64,000 nucleotides of DNA from Spirosoma pollinicola (GTDB lineage Bacteria > Bacteroidota > Bacteroidia > Cytophagales > Spirosomataceae), in contig NZ_CP025096.1 of NCBI RefSeq assembly GCF_002831565.1, forward strand, positions 1,240,001 to 1,304,000, in the 5' to 3' direction. Below are positions 35,126 to 45,002 of this stretch, one piece after another. The notes beneath the pieces are model-generated. The model was not told the DNA's origin and made no database searches. It saw nothing but the letters and a program-made list of their open reading frames with translations. The stretch's first letter is position 1, and each line of letters begins with the position of its first letter. The translations under genes were made by a program, and so were the position numbers.

Positions 35126-37309
35126 TTACACATTCAACCAGTAAGAAAGCTTGACGACCAGGGCCCGGTTTTTGCTGGCCAACGAACCGGGAAGGTAATT
35201 TTCCTGGTACACAACAAACAGGTCCGAAACGGGTGCGTAACGCCATTGCAGCCGGGCATTCAGGTTGATGTTGTTGGTCTGGTTATTGAACTGCATAAAC
35301 GTGGTCAGAAATACCTGGCGGCTGAAAGTCAGATCGGCGCGGGGACCAAGCAGTAAGTAACGCACTGATTTGTAAGGTTCCGGCAAGCGAATGTCATTGT
35401 ACTCTGCCGATAGGCTTAAAGTACCATAGGGCTGGAACCGGTACTGGGTCGTAGCCACAATGTTGGCGTTGGTACCATTAAAGTAGCGACCCATGTTTCC
35501 CTCGATCTGGGCGTTCAGGCGTTTGCGCTTGTCGGAGCCATAGTGCCAAAAAAATCCCCGAACCTGATAGCTTGTGTTTTCGGCTAATTGGCGACCATCG
35601 GAGTTGGTTGGATCGTAGGCGAAAAACAGGTACGTGTAGCCTGTAAAGTACCCGGCATAGGCATCGGCTGTATTCCTGAATTGTACCGAGTAACCATAAT
35701 TTGTTTCACGGTCAGTAATACGGCCACCCAGATTCTGGATCAGGCTACCGCTCAGGTAGGTTCCATGCGAAATGACTCGGCGCGTTCCCGGGACGTAAAA
35801 CGTCGTTGTCGTTTCACCGCCGTACCGCCAGTAGCCCAGGCGAGGCACGTAGCCAATATCATTAATCAGGTAGTTCGTGCCGACATAATCATAGGAGCCA
35901 ATGGCCGAAAAATTTCGACTGGTGTAGCCCAGGTTAGCCCCGTAGGTATGGGCATCCATGAGTTTATAAGGCTTGATGGCCTGGTGATAAAAGAGCTTTC
36001 CCGTCCAGCGGTTGTTGGCCGTCTGGAGCGTATAGTCCAGTCCGCCGATGCGCGTAAACCGGCTGCTGTCCGATTGCTGGCTCATGCTCTGGCGGTTCAC
36101 TAAAATCGCGGCTATATTCGATCGGCCCAACACCTGGCGTTGGACCACACCCACCGTATAGTTTTCGCCTGGAATGCCTTTTTCGGCTTGGCTAGCCGTT
36201 TGGGTGTTCAATAGCCCAACGCGCCAGTTTTTACTCACTTTACCGCTAAGCCGGACCCCATAAAATAGCGGATTTTGCACGATAATGCCCGCGCTTGTGT
36301 CGCGCCCGATGCCGATCCGCCGACTGAAAAACGGCCGTGACCGCGTCGAGCCAAAGTTGGCAAACAGATCCTGATTCTCAATAAAAAACTGCCTTCGTTC
36401 GGGGTAAAATAGTTCGAATCGACTCAGGTTTGTGACCTGCTGATCAGCTTCTACCTGCGAGAAATCAGGGTTAACGGTTAAGTCCAGGTTCAGCGAGGGG
36501 GTAATTCCGATTTTAGCGTCGAAGCCAATGCCCCCGGCAAAATTCTGCGTTCCACCTTCATTGCGGCCGTCGATGAGACGGCCACTGAGGTAGGGAATAA
36601 TAGACAGATTGGGACCCGGCGCGGGAAGTGGTGTGGCGAAACGAATGGTATCGGCGAAGGCCAGTGACGAGGGCGATTGCGCAACGGGTACCCGTTTCCA
36701 AGCCGATCGCTGGTTGTTTTTGACATCGTTTCGGACAAAGTTGGCCAGAAAATAGCGCGCCCCGGCTCGGTATCGAATTGTCTTAAGCGGAATCATCATT
36801 TCGCCCTGCCATCGGTCGGCAAATACTTTCACCGCCGATCGCCATTTGTTGTCCCATTCGGGTGCCACCTGTTCGCCGTTGTAGATTTGCCCTTCCCGCT
36901 CCACGCCCAAGGGTGTCAGCTGAAAAGTAAAGCCATTAACGCGATCGCCGAAAGAGTCGAAATAGACGGAAAAATTGTCATTGGTATCCCACATAAAATC
37001 CCGTTTCAACGAGCTGGCAATAAACGATTTCTCCCGATTTTTATCGTAGCAGACAACGGCCAGATATAAAAAATGAGTATCGTAACTCATCCGGACTTCG
37101 GTCCGGTTGTAAGCCGGAAGGGTATCGTTGGGGAAATTCTGTGTGAAATTACCGGCGATAGTGGCCCGTTGCCAAGCTGCTTCAGACAGGTCTCCGTCGA
37201 TGCGGATCAGAGAATCGGTAGGTGCGACAAGGAGGGACTGGCCCGAACTCTTAACTGACAATAGTAGAGCCGTGAACAGCATAAAAAACCTGCCGATAGA
37301 TGGAATCAT
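35126..37309 (-). CDS. DUF5916 domain protein with N-terminal CBM9-like domain
   Basis: 727 aa. After a signal peptide (FFMLFTALLLSVKSSGQS), residues 30-215 resemble a carbohydrate-binding module family 9 beta-sandwich (IRIDGDLSEAAWQRA, FLYLAVVCYDKN). The remainder is DUF5916: NPDFSQVEADQQVTNLSRFE, LFYPERRQFFIENQDLFANF, many barrel-like strands, and an end in WLNV. It probably lies in the outer membrane. Function is unknown. The unit lies about 630 bp before the divergent first sigma-factor gene of the pectin locus, and a role in glycan capture is only a guess. Confidence 0.8.
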   Translation of the reverse strand: MIPSIGRFFMLFTALLLSVKSSGQSLLVAPTDSLIRIDGDLSEAAWQRATIAGNFTQNFPNDTLPAYNRTEVRMSYDTHFLYLAVVCYDKNREKSFIASSLKRDFMWDTNDNFSVYFDSFGDRVNGFTFQLTPLGVEREGQIYNGEQVAPEWDNKWRSAVKVFADRWQGEMMIPLKTIRYRAGARYFLANFVRNDVKNNQRSAWKRVPVAQSPSSLAFADTIRFATPLPAPGPNLSIIPYLSGRLIDGRNEGGTQNFAGGIGFDAKIGITPSLNLDLTVNPDFSQVEADQQVTNLSRFELFYPERRQFFIENQDLFANFGSTRSRPFFSRRIGIGRDTSAGIIVQNPLFYGVRLSGKVSKNWRVGLLNTQTASQAEKGIPGENYTVGVVQRQVLGRSNIAAILVNRQSMSQQSDSSRFTRIGGLDYTLQTANNRWTGKLFYHQAIKPYKLMDAHTYGANLGYTSRNFSAIGSYDYVGTNYLINDIGYVPRLGYWRYGGETTTTFYVPGTRRVISHGTYLSGSLIQNLGGRITDRETNYGYSVQFRNTADAYAGYFTGYTYLFFAYDPTNSDGRQLAENTSYQVRGFFWHYGSDKRKRLNAQIEGNMGRYFNGTNANIVATTQYRFQPYGTLSLSAEYNDIRLPEPYKSVRYLLLGPRADLTFSRQVFLTTFMQFNNQTNNINLNARLQWRYAPVSDLFVVYQENYLPGSLASKNRALVVKLSYWLNV

Positions 37310-37941
37310 AAAATGGAGTTTATAATGCAGACAAAGCTACGGCGGTTACCGCCATTCGCAAATCGCTCCAGATGGAGTGGAGTCTGATTTGACTCATTAC
37401 TTCAACTCGATGACTTCAGCCACGTCCAGTTCTTGTTCCGGCTTAGTCACTCTGGCTCGCAGTTCACGGGCTTGATCCACACGCTGTGACGGAGGGCAAG
37501 GGACAGCTGGGTTCTTTTAAATGGGCGGTCGATTGGGTTGTTCAGCGGCCGGTTGTTAGTTTAATCAATCGGGATTACTATATATATGAATCTGCAAAAT
37601 TTCGAGCTAGTTGCATGTTCGTTTATTGATAAAATATAATAATCAACCTAATGTCGAACGCTACTTACTGATTTAAATTTTTGAAATATTTCTAGCAAAA
37701 CATGGAAAAACTAAGGTGATTGACTCGTTGGCAACGTTCCCGGTAACGATTGCATAGAAAAGAACAATAAAATATTTGTTAAATTTAATAAATGGATGGA
37801 CATTAAAAGAGGAAATATCATTCTGCTGAAAGGCATAGAATACGGTGTTTATTGTAAAAGTACAAAAACGAACACTATCGTATTTTTGCTTGCTTTTCCT
37901 GGGTACTAGTTGAATCCTGTAATATCTTTCCTCCAACTATT
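37310..37941. promoter_or_regulatory. Long divergent intergenic region before the first ECF sigma gene
   Basis: No convincing gene in 632 bp. A -7-like TATTTTTG box lies at 37881-37888, about 54 bp before the sigma start, matching TAnnTTTG. The last 300 bp are AT-rich. A short minus-strand stretch near 37400-37505 reads like a protein C-terminus (ELDVAEVIELK) without any start and is probably chance. Confidence 0.4.
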
Positions 37942-38520
37942 GTGAATTATAAATCGCTACCTGACGAACTATTGGTTATCTATCTCAGGAACGGAGATCA
38001 GATGGCCTTTCGAGAGATTTACCAGCGCTATTGGAAAAAACTGTACAATGTTGCCCGACGCAAAGTTCAAGATCTGGAGGCTGTGGAAGAGCTTGTCCAG
38101 GATATTTTCCTTCGCTTATGGGAACGCCGTGGGTCGTTACGAATCGATCGGTTAGATGCCTATTTGTTTACCGCTATTCGATACGCTATCATTAATCATA
38201 TAAAGGCAACGCTGGTTCAGGAAAAATACGCGGGCTATGCGTTTGCCTCCTACAACGAAGCATTATTTACGACAGACGATCAGATGGATCTGGACGAATT
38301 GATGAATGCCGTGGAGCAGCATTTGACTGATTTACCAGAAAAGACCCGTCAAATATTTCGCCTGAGTCGCCTGGAATGCCAGACCGTCAAAGAGATTTCT
38401 TCCCAACTGAAAGTTCCGGAGCGGACGGTCGAATACCACATCAGCAAGGCCATCAAAACGCTCCGTCATTACCTCCGCGATTACCTGTTGATCGGTCTAT
38501 TTATGAATTTGTTTCTGTGA
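37942..38520 (+). CDS. ECF RNA polymerase sigma factor (module 1)
   Basis: 192 aa sigma-70 family ECF factor. Region 2 is MAFREIYQRYWKKLYNVARR and VEELVQDIFLRLWERRGSLR; region 4 is LTDLPEKTRQIFRLSRLECQ and TVKEISSQLKVPERTVEYHI. It starts at a GTG (37942); the start MNYKSLPDELL parallels MEYKTLPDAVL in the paralogue at 54624. It directs transcription of its cognate SusC/SusD operon when released by FecR. The FecR gene follows about 170 bp downstream with its own promoter-like element. Confidence 0.9.
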   Translation: MNYKSLPDELLVIYLRNGDQMAFREIYQRYWKKLYNVARRKVQDLEAVEELVQDIFLRLWERRGSLRIDRLDAYLFTAIRYAIINHIKATLVQEKYAGYAFASYNEALFTTDDQMDLDELMNAVEQHLTDLPEKTRQIFRLSRLECQTVKEISSQLKVPERTVEYHISKAIKTLRHYLRDYLLIGLFMNLFL

Positions 38521-38609
38521 GACTGGATGGTGACGCCTACCGCCGTATCATTATGTACTATAATTTTTTCTAGGAATATACTCTTTTTTAAGCTCTTATA
38601 TTGCATTTT

Positions 38610-38636
38610 TTAACTAATTAATAAAACTATTTGCGG
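38610..38636 (+). promoter_or_regulatory. 27-bp conserved element upstream of FecR (copy 1)
   Basis: This 27-bp stretch, ending in ATTTGCGG, is identical to 55454-55480 at 24 of 27 positions without gaps. It lies 52 nt before the FecR start. The flanking intergenic sequences have otherwise largely diverged, which argues for function. A promoter or protein-binding site for FecR expression, perhaps for the ECF factor itself, is the likeliest role. Confidence 0.6.
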
Positions 38637-38688
38637 CATTCGACCTGTCTGGTTGACTTACTCAGTAGAAACTAGGACTACAGGTCAA

Positions 38689-39720
38689 ATGAGCCGGAAG
38701 AAGTTTGGGCAGCTTTTACAAAAGTATCTACGCGGTGAATGTACACCCCGGGAAAAGCTTTTTGTTGAACATTGGTACGGCCTGCTGGAGACGGAAACCG
38801 GTGAGTCAGGTCAGGAAATCGATTTAGCTGAGTTGGAAGGTCGTCTGTGGAATCAGATACAACAAAAAATGGATACCAACGAACTGGCTGACGAGACGCC
38901 GGTTATACCAATCCGAACAGTTAGCTATCGTTGGCTAGGTATTGCGGCATCGCTCATTTTGGTTGGTATCTGGTTCTATGCGAAGAATCCCATTGATCTG
39001 AAATCCATTTATCCGCTCACCGCCAATTCGCAAACGGACTGGATTGAACGGTCGAACAAGTCGGCCCAACCTCTGGCGATACGCCTGGAAGATGGGAGTA
39101 CCGTTCAACTGGCGCCTAAAAGTTCGCTTCGATTTCCTAAACGCTTCGCCGTCGAAAACCGAACGGTGTACCTGACGGGTGATGCATTTTTCTCGATTCA
39201 AAAGATGCCATCCCGCCCGTTCTATATCCACACCGATAAGGTTGTGACAAAAGTATTGGGCACCAGCTTCTTCATTCGAACGCTGCTGACTAACAGCCAA
39301 GTACGAGTGGAAGTCGTTACGGGTCGGGTTACGGTCTACAAAGAGGAAGAGGAGAAGGAAGCCTCACCAAATAGGGTTGTTCTGAGTCCCAATCAGACGG
39401 CTACGTTTTACAGTAGAGAGGATCACCTGGTAACGGGACTCGTCGACTCCCCCAAACTTATTAAGCCAGTAGTCAGTGACCAGAAACCATTGACGTTCCA
39501 GTTTGACGATGCACCGCTGGCGGAGGTTCTGGCAACGCTCGAACAAGCGTATGGAATCAATATCGACGTTGTAAACGATCAGCTGAAAAACTGTCCGCTT
39601 ACCGCCGATCTGACTAATCAGCCACTCTACACGCAACTGGATATCATCTGCGCAGCACTAAAATCCACGTACGAAATTAAGGGAACCACAATCCTGATCA
39701 ATGGGAAGGGGTGTATCTAG
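38689..39720 (+). CDS. FecR-type anti-sigma regulator (module 1)
   Basis: 343 aa from the ATG at 38689 (MSRKKFGQLLQKYL), chosen because the paralogue starts MSRKEFGFLLQQYL; the extension to 38653 is probably untranslated. It has a cytoplasmic helical part (1-80), a single TM helix (YRWLGIAASLILVGIWFYA, about 93-111), a FecR domain (VQLAPKSSLRFPKRFA, TKVLGTSFFIRT) and a C-terminal DUF4974 domain (PLTFQFDDAPLAEVLATLEQ, CPLTADLTNQPLY). The periplasmic part senses the STN domain of the cognate SusC and releases the sigma factor. Confidence 0.88.
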   Translation: MSRKKFGQLLQKYLRGECTPREKLFVEHWYGLLETETGESGQEIDLAELEGRLWNQIQQKMDTNELADETPVIPIRTVSYRWLGIAASLILVGIWFYAKNPIDLKSIYPLTANSQTDWIERSNKSAQPLAIRLEDGSTVQLAPKSSLRFPKRFAVENRTVYLTGDAFFSIQKMPSRPFYIHTDKVVTKVLGTSFFIRTLLTNSQVRVEVVTGRVTVYKEEEEKEASPNRVVLSPNQTATFYSREDHLVTGLVDSPKLIKPVVSDQKPLTFQFDDAPLAEVLATLEQAYGINIDVVNDQLKNCPLTADLTNQPLYTQLDIICAALKSTYEIKGTTILINGKGCI

Positions 39721-39808
39721 GAACCAATTCATCAGTACAATAAACGACTTTTTCGTAATCCACTTGCCTATGACCTGACTGTCTTCAATACACGCGTTTT
39801 CATAAAAA

Positions 39809-39838
39809 CGCTGGTCATGCGATCAACATGAACCAGCG
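39809..39838. other. Hairpin between FecR and SusC (module 1)
   Basis: CGCTGGT and CATG stretches (39809-39819) pair with CATG and the complement of CGCTGGTT (39827-39838). It lies about 100 nt before susC. A comparable hairpin occurs at the same place in module 2 (56648-56680). It may be a terminator of the sigma/FecR transcript or a leader structure. Confidence 0.45.
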
Positions 39839-39894
39839 CCGAATTGCTCCAAATACGATCGGCGGACAGACTGCGAATCATACGCCGATTGAAT

Positions 39895-39937
39895 GGATTA
39901 TTTTGTCGATTGACCATCTAACAAAACCCTTAAAGGT
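39895..39937 (+). promoter_or_regulatory. Conserved SusC leader (copy 1)
   Basis: The 43 bp before the susC start match 56745-56787 at 28 of 43 positions without gaps, including TTTGTC and CAAAGGT-like ribosome-binding sequence just before ATGAAA. It probably contains the promoter and translation start shared by the two ECF-regulated operons. Confidence 0.55.
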
Positions 39938-42900
39938 ATGAAAAAAAGAGAACCTGTACGTACAGGCTACTCGCCGAGCCGACCTGCTACCCGGCTGATG
40001 CGGTTTCTGAATTTATCGCTTGCTCAACTCTTTCTGCTGGTAGCCTGTATGAATTTTTCGTTCGCCTTCAATAGGGATGGACAGGATTTGATGAACCGAA
40101 CGGTTACGCTCAAGGTCGAAAACCAGCGGCTCCGCGTAGTGCTATCGCAAATTGAACAGCAGACGGCTGCCCGTTTCGTGTATAGTTCGAAGTCGATCAA
40201 CATCAATCAGCCGATAACGATTGCCGTTACCGAAAAACGCCTGAACGAAACGTTGATCGATTTACTTAAGCCGCTGAAATTGACGTATCGACTGGTGGGT
40301 GGGCAAATTGTGCTGGAAGCCGATTCTGAATCACACACACGTATCGGCGTAGGTAGCGAAGCGGCTGACCGCGCGATATCGGGTACCGTAACCGACGAGA
40401 AAAAAACAGGGTTACCGGGCGTAAGTGTTGTTGTAAAAGGGTCTAATCGCGGTTCGACAACGGACGCAAATGGACAATTCAAGTTAACGATACCGGATGG
40501 AGATGGCATAGTACTGACCTTTTCGTTTGTCGGTTATCAAAGTCAAGACGTGCCGGTGGGTAGTCAGGCGAGCATCAGCGTATCAATGACCCCCGACGTT
40601 TCTGCACTGGACGAAGTTGTCGTGATCGGGTATGGTGCTGTTCGTAAAAAAGATTTGACCGGCTCCGTTGTTCAACTCAAAGGCGAGCAACTTAAGGAAG
40701 TGCCGACATCCAATGTTCTGGAAGCGGCTCAGGGAAAAATTGCCGGTGCCGACATCACCCGAAGTAGTGGTCAGGCGGGTGCCCGGGTGAACATCTCGAT
40801 TCGCGGCAACCGCTCCATTGGTGGCAACAACTCCCCGCTGATTATTGTGGATGGTATTCAGTACAGCAATCTGGAGGATATCAACTCCAACGATATCGAG
40901 ACGATGGATGTGCTGAAAGATGCCTCGTCTACCGCGATCTACGGTTCGCGGGGGTCGAACGGGGTTATTTTGATCACCACAAAAAAAGGTCGTTCGGGCA
41001 AACCAGACATATCGTTCAATGCCTATTCCGGAATTTCGCAGGCAACGATGTATCCGAAGGCGATGGACATCACTGCGTTCCGGGATTTCAAACGGGAAGC
41101 CTGGCGGGCGGGTGGCGTCTGGAAAAGTCCGGCCGATGATGCCGCTATTTTTACGAATGTGGCTGAATATGATGCGTTACAAAAAGGCCTCTGGACTGAC
41201 TATCAGGATGCGCTGATTCATAATGGCCTGCAACAGGATTATCAGGTCGGAATTCGGGCCGGTACCGACCGATTAAAGTCGTATGTATCAGTTGATTATT
41301 TCAATGAAAAAGGAATTCTGAAACTGGATGAGCTGAAGCGCTATACCGGACGACTCAATGTTGATTTTACGATTAACGACTGGATGAAAATCGGTCTGCA
41401 AAGTCAATTGACCTATTATAACCAGAGCGTTCGGCGAGATCCGCTTAACCAGGCCAATAAAATCAGCCCGCTTGGATCACTGTACGATGCCAATGGCAAT
41501 TTTAACTACATCATGCTGGATGGCCAAACAGCTAATCCACTCTCCGACGAACAGCCCAACGTATTCAATAACACCGTGTTGACAACCCGGGTGTTAACGA
41601 ACGGCTACCTGGAGTTGACGCCTTTGAAAGGCCTGATGATTCGGAGTACTCTAGGTGTGAATCTGTCTTCTATTCGGGATGGAGCGTATTCATCGCCGAA
41701 ATCCATTGACCGCTCCCTCACGGGTAAATCACTGGCGACTTATAACACCAGCAGCAGCCGGAGCCTGAACTGGGAAAACGTAGTGACCTACCAGCGAACG
41801 TTGGGCCAACATGCCGTTACCTTAACAGGTATTGCCAGCTACCTGAGTAATTCATCCGACAATTCATCGGCATCGGGTGTTAACCAGTTGTTGCCGTCGC
41901 AGTTGTTCTATTCCATCGGCAGTGCCACGGAGGAAATCAAGATCAATTCAGCTTATACGCAAAACAACCTGGTGTCGTTTGCTGGTCGGTTAAATTATGC
42001 CTACCGGGATCGGTACCTGCTCACGGTGACGGCTCGTGAAGACGGTTCATCGAAACTGGCCCCGGGTAACAAATGGACGTTCTTCCCATCGGCGGCCCTG
42101 GCGTGGCGCATCATCGAAGAGAAGTTTATGCAGGGTGTCAAGGGGTTTAGTGATCTGAAGCTACGGGCTAGCTACGGTGTGGCCGGTAATGATCCATCGG
42201 GTCCGTATGCTACGCAAACGACGCTGACCCGGATCGCCTTTGGTTATGATGAAGCGGCAGCCCCCGCCTACACGTTCTCCCGGAACGTGGGTAATATGGC
42301 CCTGGGTTGGGAACTGTCGTATACGAAAAATATAGGCCTTGATTTCGGATTGTTCAATGGTCGAATCAACACCTCCGTCGATTATTACGATACCCGCACG
42401 CAGGACCTATTGCTGGACCGTGGTCTGCCGCCAACAACCGGGGTGACGACGGTGAAGCAAAACATTGGCAAAACCCGCAACCGGGGTGTCGAAGTTACAC
42501 TGGGAAGCACCAACATACGAACGTCAAGCCTAAGCTGGACCAGCAACGTCACCTTCACCAGAAATAAGGAAGAGATTACCGAACTGGTGACGGGCAGCAA
42601 TGACATTGGTAATGGCTGGTTTGTCGGTTCGCCCATCAGCGTGTATTACGATTACGAAAAACTGGGTATCTGGCAAACTTCCGAAGCTGATCTGGCCACG
42701 AAACTCTCGCCAACCCAGCTACCCGGCGAAATAAAAGTCAGAGACCAGAACGGCGACGGAAAGATCGACGCCGTCAATGACCGGATTATTCTGGGAACAC
42801 CCCGGCCCAAATGGAGTGGCGGTTTCGACAACACCGTCAAATTCAAAGGATTTGATCTGAATGTATTCCTATATGCCCGTATCGGACAGATGATTAACTC

Positions 42901-43255
42901 CGATCGCTCGGCCCGCTTCGATCAACAGGGTGTTGGCAACAGTACGGCAGGTCTGGACTATTGGACACCCGAAAATCCGACCAATGCCTACCCACGGCCC
43001 AATAAGAATGGTGGTCTGAAATACCTGTCGACTCTAGGCTACGTAGATGGTACTTTCGCCCGGATTCGGAATATTACGCTGGCCTACAATGTGCCGGTTA
43101 AAGTATTGCCAAAGGCCATTCGTGGGGTACGGCTTTATGTGACGGGCAAGAACCTGTTCACGTTTACCAGGCTGAACTACGACCCGGAGCGGGGTGGTTC
43201 TGAAAACTTCCCTATGACCAAGCTCTATGTATTTGGCCTGAACGTCAATCTATAA
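39938..43255 (+). CDS. susC: SusC/RagA TonB-dependent transporter with STN domain (module 1)
   Basis: 1105 aa. After an N-terminal signal (RLMRFLNLSLAQLFLLVACM) comes a secretin/STN signalling domain (about 52-125, VTLKVENQRLRVVLSQIEQQ), then a carboxypeptidase-regulatory-like domain (about 147-222, ISGTVTDEKKTGLPGVSVVV). The plug starts at LDEVVVIGYGAVRKKDLTGS and includes NDIETMDVLKDASSTAIYGS. A 22-strand-type barrel follows, ending in FGLNVNL. It imports oligosaccharides, and the STN domain signals ligand binding to FecR. SusD follows 21 bp later and the pectin-degrading enzymes come next, so pectin fragments are the likely substrate. Confidence 0.92.
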   Translation: MKKREPVRTGYSPSRPATRLMRFLNLSLAQLFLLVACMNFSFAFNRDGQDLMNRTVTLKVENQRLRVVLSQIEQQTAARFVYSSKSININQPITIAVTEKRLNETLIDLLKPLKLTYRLVGGQIVLEADSESHTRIGVGSEAADRAISGTVTDEKKTGLPGVSVVVKGSNRGSTTDANGQFKLTIPDGDGIVLTFSFVGYQSQDVPVGSQASISVSMTPDVSALDEVVVIGYGAVRKKDLTGSVVQLKGEQLKEVPTSNVLEAAQGKIAGADITRSSGQAGARVNISIRGNRSIGGNNSPLIIVDGIQYSNLEDINSNDIETMDVLKDASSTAIYGSRGSNGVILITTKKGRSGKPDISFNAYSGISQATMYPKAMDITAFRDFKREAWRAGGVWKSPADDAAIFTNVAEYDALQKGLWTDYQDALIHNGLQQDYQVGIRAGTDRLKSYVSVDYFNEKGILKLDELKRYTGRLNVDFTINDWMKIGLQSQLTYYNQSVRRDPLNQANKISPLGSLYDANGNFNYIMLDGQTANPLSDEQPNVFNNTVLTTRVLTNGYLELTPLKGLMIRSTLGVNLSSIRDGAYSSPKSIDRSLTGKSLATYNTSSSRSLNWENVVTYQRTLGQHAVTLTGIASYLSNSSDNSSASGVNQLLPSQLFYSIGSATEEIKINSAYTQNNLVSFAGRLNYAYRDRYLLTVTAREDGSSKLAPGNKWTFFPSAALAWRIIEEKFMQGVKGFSDLKLRASYGVAGNDPSGPYATQTTLTRIAFGYDEAAAPAYTFSRNVGNMALGWELSYTKNIGLDFGLFNGRINTSVDYYDTRTQDLLLDRGLPPTTGVTTVKQNIGKTRNRGVEVTLGSTNIRTSSLSWTSNVTFTRNKEEITELVTGSNDIGNGWFVGSPISVYYDYEKLGIWQTSEADLATKLSPTQLPGEIKVRDQNGDGKIDAVNDRIILGTPRPKWSGGFDNTVKFKGFDLNVFLYARIGQMINSDRSARFDQQGVGNSTAGLDYWTPENPTNAYPRPNKNGGLKYLSTLGYVDGTFARIRNITLAYNVPVKVLPKAIRGVRLYVTGKNLFTFTRLNYDPERGGSENFPMTKLYVFGLNVNL

Positions 43256-43276
43256 CCCGAAAATAGTAAATCGATC

Positions 43277-44920
43277 ATGAAGGCATTCCTAAAAAAAACG
43301 GGGTTATTGACATTGTCTCTGCTAACCCTTTTCTCGTGTAAAGACGCACTGGAAGAATATAATCCCAGTGGGTTGACCGCCGAAACCGTGTATACGACAC
43401 CCGAAGGATTCGAAACACTAGTCAATGCGGCCTATTCATATCAACGCTGGTGGTATGGGAAAGAAGAAGGGTATAATATTGCTGAAACGGGAACCGATAT
43501 CTGGACGAGTGGAACAGGGGAAGTTTACCGCGATTTGACCCAATACCTCAATCTTCAGGGAAGCAATACTGCTTTGGCTAACGAATGGCGGGAGTTTTAC
43601 GCTGCGATCAATCTTTGCAATGGCGGCATAAGCCGGATCGACAAAGCTGGCCTGTCGGCTACGTTACGACCCATTCGTGAAGGCGAACTGCGGTTTCTTC
43701 GGGCCTTTTATTACTGGCACATTGTTGAGACCTGGGGTGGTGTACACTTCACGACGCAGGAAACGAATGGCATTGTCTCTACGGCTAACCGGACACCCGT
43801 AGAAACGTTTTACAATCAGATTTTTGAGGATTTAAAGATAGCCGCAGCCAATCTGCCCATTACACAGCCACAGTACGGCAAAGTGACGAAAGGGGCCGCA
43901 CAGGCGTTTCTTGCCCGTATGTATCTAACGCGCGGCATGAATAAAGAAGCGCTGGAAATGGCGCAGGCTGTCCTGGCGAATACGAACTACAAGCTGGAAG
44001 CCAACTACGCCGACCTGTGGAAAATGAGTAATCTGAAAACCAAAGAAGCCATCTATGTAGTGGATTACTCGGTGAATCTGGCGCTTAATGATCTGGTCAA
44101 CACAACATTCAATCCCTACGGTCACGGGCGGGGAAGTAACAACGCACACCTGCTGTTTCTGATGAAGTACGATGACCGGCCCGGCATGACGCGTGACATT
44201 CAGAACGGGCGGCCGTTCAACCGCTACATGCCAACGCGCTTCCTGCTCGACCTCTATGGCGATAATGACGCCCGCTACGAAGGTTCATTTAACGAGGTTT
44301 GGTTTGCCAACGCCACTACGCGCCCGGCGGGTATGAATCTGGGTGATACGGCCGTTTATTGCAGCCGAAAAGAAATTCCGGATGCTTTTGAAGCGACACG
44401 TAAATACCAGACATACGATCGGAGCAAGATTTATAACGCCAACGGAACGGCAAAAGATAATTTGCGCTACCCCAGCCTGTCGAAATTTATGGACCCTACC
44501 CGCGCCAGTCTGAACGAAGCTCAGAGCGCCCGCGATGTGTTTGTAATCCGGCTGGCCGAAGTTTACCTGATTGCTGCCGAGGCTCAGATGAAACTTGGCA
44601 ACTTGCAGGCTGCGGCTGATTATATCAATGTACTGCGCACCAGGGCCGCAAAATCCGGTAAAGCAGCCGCTATGCAAATTACGCCCGCTCAGGTAACCCT
44701 CGATTTCATTCTGGATGAGCGCGCTCGTGAGCTGGCTGGCGAGCAAATACGCTGGTTCGACCTGAAACGTACCGGTAAATTGCTGGAACGCATTCGGGCC
44801 AATGCTCCCGACAACGCGGTCAATCTTCAGGATTTTCAGGTGTTACGGCCAATTCCACAAACACAGTTGGATGCCATTACCAACAAGACGGAGTTTACGC
44901 AAAATCAGGGCTATCAATAG
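43277..44920 (+). CDS. susD: SusD/RagB glycan-binding lipoprotein (module 1)
   Basis: 547 aa with a lipoprotein signal ending LTLFSC (C21). SusD-family landmarks are LRPIREGELRFLRAFYYWHI with the TPR-like helices, QAFLARMYLTRGMNKEALEM, a RagB C-terminal region with VFVIRLAEVYLIAAEAQMKL and LDFILDERARELAGEQIRWF, then DLKRTGKLLERI. It binds the glycan at the cell surface and caps the SusC barrel. It is co-transcribed with the preceding susC; a terminator-like hairpin follows. Confidence 0.92.
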   Translation: MKAFLKKTGLLTLSLLTLFSCKDALEEYNPSGLTAETVYTTPEGFETLVNAAYSYQRWWYGKEEGYNIAETGTDIWTSGTGEVYRDLTQYLNLQGSNTALANEWREFYAAINLCNGGISRIDKAGLSATLRPIREGELRFLRAFYYWHIVETWGGVHFTTQETNGIVSTANRTPVETFYNQIFEDLKIAAANLPITQPQYGKVTKGAAQAFLARMYLTRGMNKEALEMAQAVLANTNYKLEANYADLWKMSNLKTKEAIYVVDYSVNLALNDLVNTTFNPYGHGRGSNNAHLLFLMKYDDRPGMTRDIQNGRPFNRYMPTRFLLDLYGDNDARYEGSFNEVWFANATTRPAGMNLGDTAVYCSRKEIPDAFEATRKYQTYDRSKIYNANGTAKDNLRYPSLSKFMDPTRASLNEAQSARDVFVIRLAEVYLIAAEAQMKLGNLQAAADYINVLRTRAAKSGKAAAMQITPAQVTLDFILDERARELAGEQIRWFDLKRTGKLLERIRANAPDNAVNLQDFQVLRPIPQTQLDAITNKTEFTQNQGYQ

Positions 44921-44930
44921 GATTTATCTG

Positions 44931-44973
44931 GAAGCGTACTGGCAGGCCAAGCCGCCGGCACGCTTCTTTTTTT
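44931..44973 (+). terminator. Hairpin with T-run between SusD and the GH28 gene
   Basis: Stem 44931-44943 (GAAGCGTACTGGC) pairs with 44954-44966 (one A-C mismatch, one G-U) and is followed by seven T residues (44967-44973). It looks like a rho-independent terminator that would make SusC/SusD more abundant than the downstream enzymes if partly read through. Confidence 0.75.
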
Positions 44974-45002
44974 CGAAAAGTGCAGGTAGACTATAAAAGA
45001 CA

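Noticed and set aside
37400-37505. Possible protein C-terminus (ELDVAEVIELK) on the minus strand
   Set aside because: Only about 35 codons, no start and no family match; more likely chance.
37673-37936. Minus-strand 87-codon frame in the AT-rich gap before the sigma gene
   Set aside because: It lies across the probable sigma promoter, with AT-driven composition and no domain.
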